IMG/VR virus record: IMGVR_UViG_3300021363_000018
Span: 1 to 30,225 of that record
Reading direction: 5' to 3' (one strand)
Length of the DNA stretch: 30,225 nt
From: a virus
The notes under the pieces were generated by a model. The model saw only the letters and a list, made by a program, of their open reading frames with translations, was not told the origin of the DNA and searched no databases. Positions within the stretch are counted from its first letter, which is position 1; each line of letters begins with the position of its first letter. Below are positions 28,821-30,225 of this stretch, one piece after another. Position numbers and translations under genes: made by a program.

Positions 28821-29216
28821 ATGAACACACTGGAAACGGTCAAGGCTATCGCTCTCGAAGTCATCGAAGAGGAGCCCCTCGGTCGTGACTTCGTGTACCA
28901 GCCTCACGTCGTCGCCGATGGCGGACCCCGTTGCCGTTACGCTGTGTCCACTGACGGTGGACCCGCGAAGCCCGACTGCATCGTTGGCCGAGTTCTGGCC
29001 AAGCTAGGCGTAGACCCCGAGATCATGGTCTTCACCAAGAGCGGCGACAACACCTTCTCCACCGGAGGGGCGGTGTACATGATTGACGACCTCGTTCGGA
29101 CCAGGAAGGTGGACGAGTTCGAAGAGGACGCGCTGTCCTTCCTCTCCTCGCTCCAGTACAAGCAGGACGATGAGGCCACGTGGGGCGACGCGTACGACGT
29201 CGCTAGCGACTTCTAG
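28821..29216 (+). CDS. CIVGR-type small paralogue family protein
   Basis: 131 residues, MNTLETVKAIALEVIEEEPL. The middle PDCIVGRVLAKLGVDPEIMV matches the PGCLIGHALVKLGVPMKTFL element of the gene at 29880 and is related to the CILGQ element of two earlier genes. The C-terminal part (EEDALSFLSSLQYKQDDEAT then WGDAYDVASDF) has an alternating helix with Q.KQD....W..A, a pattern I recall from repeated small actinophage proteins. Function unknown. Paralogue multiplication suggests a selectable accessory role. Confidence 0.8.
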   Translation: MNTLETVKAIALEVIEEEPLGRDFVYQPHVVADGGPRCRYAVSTDGGPAKPDCIVGRVLAKLGVDPEIMVFTKSGDNTFSTGGAVYMIDDLVRTRKVDEFEEDALSFLSSLQYKQDDEATWGDAYDVASDF

Positions 29217-29226
29217 AACGTCCCGT

Positions 29227-29245
29227 CCCTGGAGTCATTCCAGGG
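29227..29245 (+). terminator. Hairpin CCCTGGA-GTCAT-TCCAGGG
   Basis: A perfect 7-bp stem beginning 11 bp past the preceding stop; the counterpart of the first hairpin in the other cassettes. No U-tract. Confidence 0.6.
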
Positions 29246-29252
29246 CGGTTAA

Positions 29253-29338
29253 GGATGCACAGAGTTGCCGAACATGAGTAGGCACCGGGCCGTTGGAGGG
29301 CTTGTCACCCGAGGACTGGATCTTCACTCTGTGCATCC
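29253..29338 (+). ncRNA. Candidate structured leader RNA closed by a 13-bp stem
   Basis: GGATGCACAGAGT (29253-29265) and ACTCTGTGCATCC (29326-29338) are perfect inverted repeats 60 nt apart. The enclosed sequence can fold further (TGCC at 29266-29269 with GGCA at 29281-29284; CGGG/CCCG). It lies 38 bp before the start of the putative lipoprotein gene. The closed multi-branch form recalls cis-regulatory RNAs, but no known class is recognised and it is not a tRNA. Confidence 0.5.
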
Positions 29339-29376
29339 CTATCCGCAGAAGCGGAATACCTGAAACAGGGAGAGAT

Positions 29377-29805
29377 ATGAACGTGAAGCGTACGGCTGCC
29401 GCTATGGCGATGGTCGTTACCGTCGGGCTCGGTGCAACGGCATGTTTCGACGATGACGCAGACGTGGCATCCAAGAACGTGTCCAAGGCTGCCGACAACT
29501 TCGAGGTGAACCGCCGGATCGTCATGTTCAACGGCATCACGGACAAGTACCTTCTGGAGATCGTCGGAGCGTGCTCCATCAAGGCGGACTCAGCGGAACA
29601 TCAGCTCGAAGTCATCTGCAAGACGGGCAAGAACGAGTACATCAAGGACTTCTTCGGACTGTCCGACAACGTCTCGTACTTCGTTGAGCAGGGCGAGCCC
29701 GTCAAGGCGTCCGCGTACCACTACCGCAAGACGTTCAAGCCGCAGAGCATCCTTCCGGATGTAGACTTCCGGGGCAGCTCTGAGGATCTGCCGAAGTCCC
29801 AGTAG
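29377..29805 (+). CDS. Putative phage lipoprotein with beta domain
   Basis: 142 residues from the ATG after GGGAGAGAT, a variant leader. The N-terminus MNVKRTAAAMAMVVTVGLGA then TACFDDD looks like a lipoprotein signal: basic start, hydrophobic core, and ATAC as an imperfect lipobox with Cys23. The mature part is a beta-rich domain (NFEVNRRIVMFNGITDKYLL; QLEVICKTGKNEY; SDNVSYFVEQGEP; HYRKTFKPQSILPDVD) of a type I recall in several actinophages. An exported, membrane-anchored protein could act in superinfection exclusion, which is inference only. The 13-bp-stem RNA upstream may regulate it. Confidence 0.75.
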   Translation: MNVKRTAAAMAMVVTVGLGATACFDDDADVASKNVSKAADNFEVNRRIVMFNGITDKYLLEIVGACSIKADSAEHQLEVICKTGKNEYIKDFFGLSDNVSYFVEQGEPVKASAYHYRKTFKPQSILPDVDFRGSSEDLPKSQ

Positions 29806-29816
29806 GTAGCCTGGTG

Positions 29817-29879
29817 CAGGTTCCTTCAGGAACCTGTGCCGGACGGTTCACTGTGGGCCAAAGCCAAAGAGGAGAGAAC
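29817..29879 (+). promoter_or_regulatory. Intergenic cassette I: hairpin plus variant leader
   Basis: CAGGTTCC-TTCA-GGAACCTG (29817-29836), an 8-bp stem, then AGGAGAGAAC (29870-29879), a shortened form of the leader, touching the ATG. Confidence 0.65.
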
Positions 29880-30225
29880 ATGACTATCACCATCACGGGC
29901 GAGAGTGCCATGAAGGCACTCGAAGACTGCGTCGATGAGATGGGCCGCGAGTACGTGTACGAAGCCGAAGGGGCGGATACGGAGGACTCTTGCGCGTACA
30001 TCCATAACGTCAAGAACGAAGGGTTCGGCTCGGAGTTCGATACTTACTCCGTGACCCCGGACAGCGTTCCTGGCTGCCTGATCGGTCACGCTCTCGTGAA
30101 GCTCGGCGTTCCGATGAAGACGTTCCTGGACCTCGGACTGAACACCGGGCACGACGCCAGCGAGGCGCTCCTCAAGCTCAAGCAGGAGCGAATCGTAGAC
30201 TTCCCCAACGAGGTGCAGTTCCAGG
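29880..30225 (+). CDS. CLIGH-type small paralogue family protein (3' end missing)
   Basis: At least 115 residues; the reading frame is still open at the window edge. MTITITGESAMKALEDCVDE, then a tyrosine-rich acidic segment, then PGCLIGHALVKLGVPMKTFL, which is very similar to PDCIVGRVLAKLGVDPEIMV in the 28821 gene. The final visible part (ASEALLKLKQERIVDFPNEV) begins the C-terminal helix. Family membership is clear from within the window; biochemical function is not. Confidence 0.75.
   Translation, partial: MTITITGESAMKALEDCVDEMGREYVYEAEGADTEDSCAYIHNVKNEGFGSEFDTYSVTPDSVPGCLIGHALVKLGVPMKTFLDLGLNTGHDASEALLKLKQERIVDFPNEVQFQ

Noticed and set aside
29274-29363. 29-codon open frame within the structured leader RNA
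   Set aside because: No ribosome site and it spans the 3' arm of the 13-bp stem; a leader peptide cannot be excluded but is not supported.
1-30225. CRISPR arrays, insertion sequences, integrase or att sites
   Set aside because: No regularly spaced repeats, transposase or integrase sequence was seen on either strand.

Overview
This window looks like part of the genome of a tailed double-stranded DNA phage of a high-G+C actinobacterium, most likely a Streptomyces host. The evidence is the uniformly phage-type gene content, purine-rich AGGAG ribosome sites with frequent GTG starts, tight stop/start overlaps, and an endolysin whose C-terminal cell-wall-binding domain has the form common in Streptomyces enzymes. 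No integrase, lysogeny repressor, tRNA, IS element or CRISPR array was seen, so nothing here supports a prophage state.

Layout. (1) About 1-23413, all on the minus strand, is one packaging-and-virion block read right to left: large terminase (with an N-terminal helix-turn-helix), amidase endolysin, portal, four small proteins, a giant 1754-residue protein, a 321-residue protein, an NlpC/P60-bearing protein, a transglycosylase-bearing protein, a third related internal protein, scaffold, N4-gp56-type major capsid protein, a small decoration- or fibre-like protein, a Gly-tailed protein, a pectate-lyase-fold tailspike, four small proteins (one resembling the Acb2/Tad1 anti-defence family), a 155-residue protein, a tail-adaptor-like protein, a lectin-tipped fibre and the start of another tail protein. 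No tape measure or frameshifted tail-assembly chaperone is seen. The large internal proteins carrying peptidoglycan hydrolases resemble T7-type ejection proteins. I infer a short-tailed (podovirus-like) virion, although tail genes may continue beyond base 1.

(2) 23414-25155 is about 1.7 kb without a convincing gene, lying between the divergent blocks. It holds a 16-bp palindrome at the terminase promoter region, several families of short repeats, a CA/TG-rich stretch and many hairpins. It is the best candidate in the window for a replication origin, control region or non-coding RNA locus.

(3) 25156-30225, plus strand, is a run of small accessory or early genes. Most are preceded by a repeated intergenic cassette: a strong stem-loop just after the previous stop, often a second stem-loop, then the leader GGGAGAGAGAAC directly before the ATG. 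Several of the genes are paralogues. Two tiny zinc-finger-like genes, and a four-gene cluster joined by a repeated stop/SD/start motif, also lie here.

Functionally, the left block builds and packages the virion and lyses the host. The right block probably expresses small host-interaction proteins. The central gap probably controls both.
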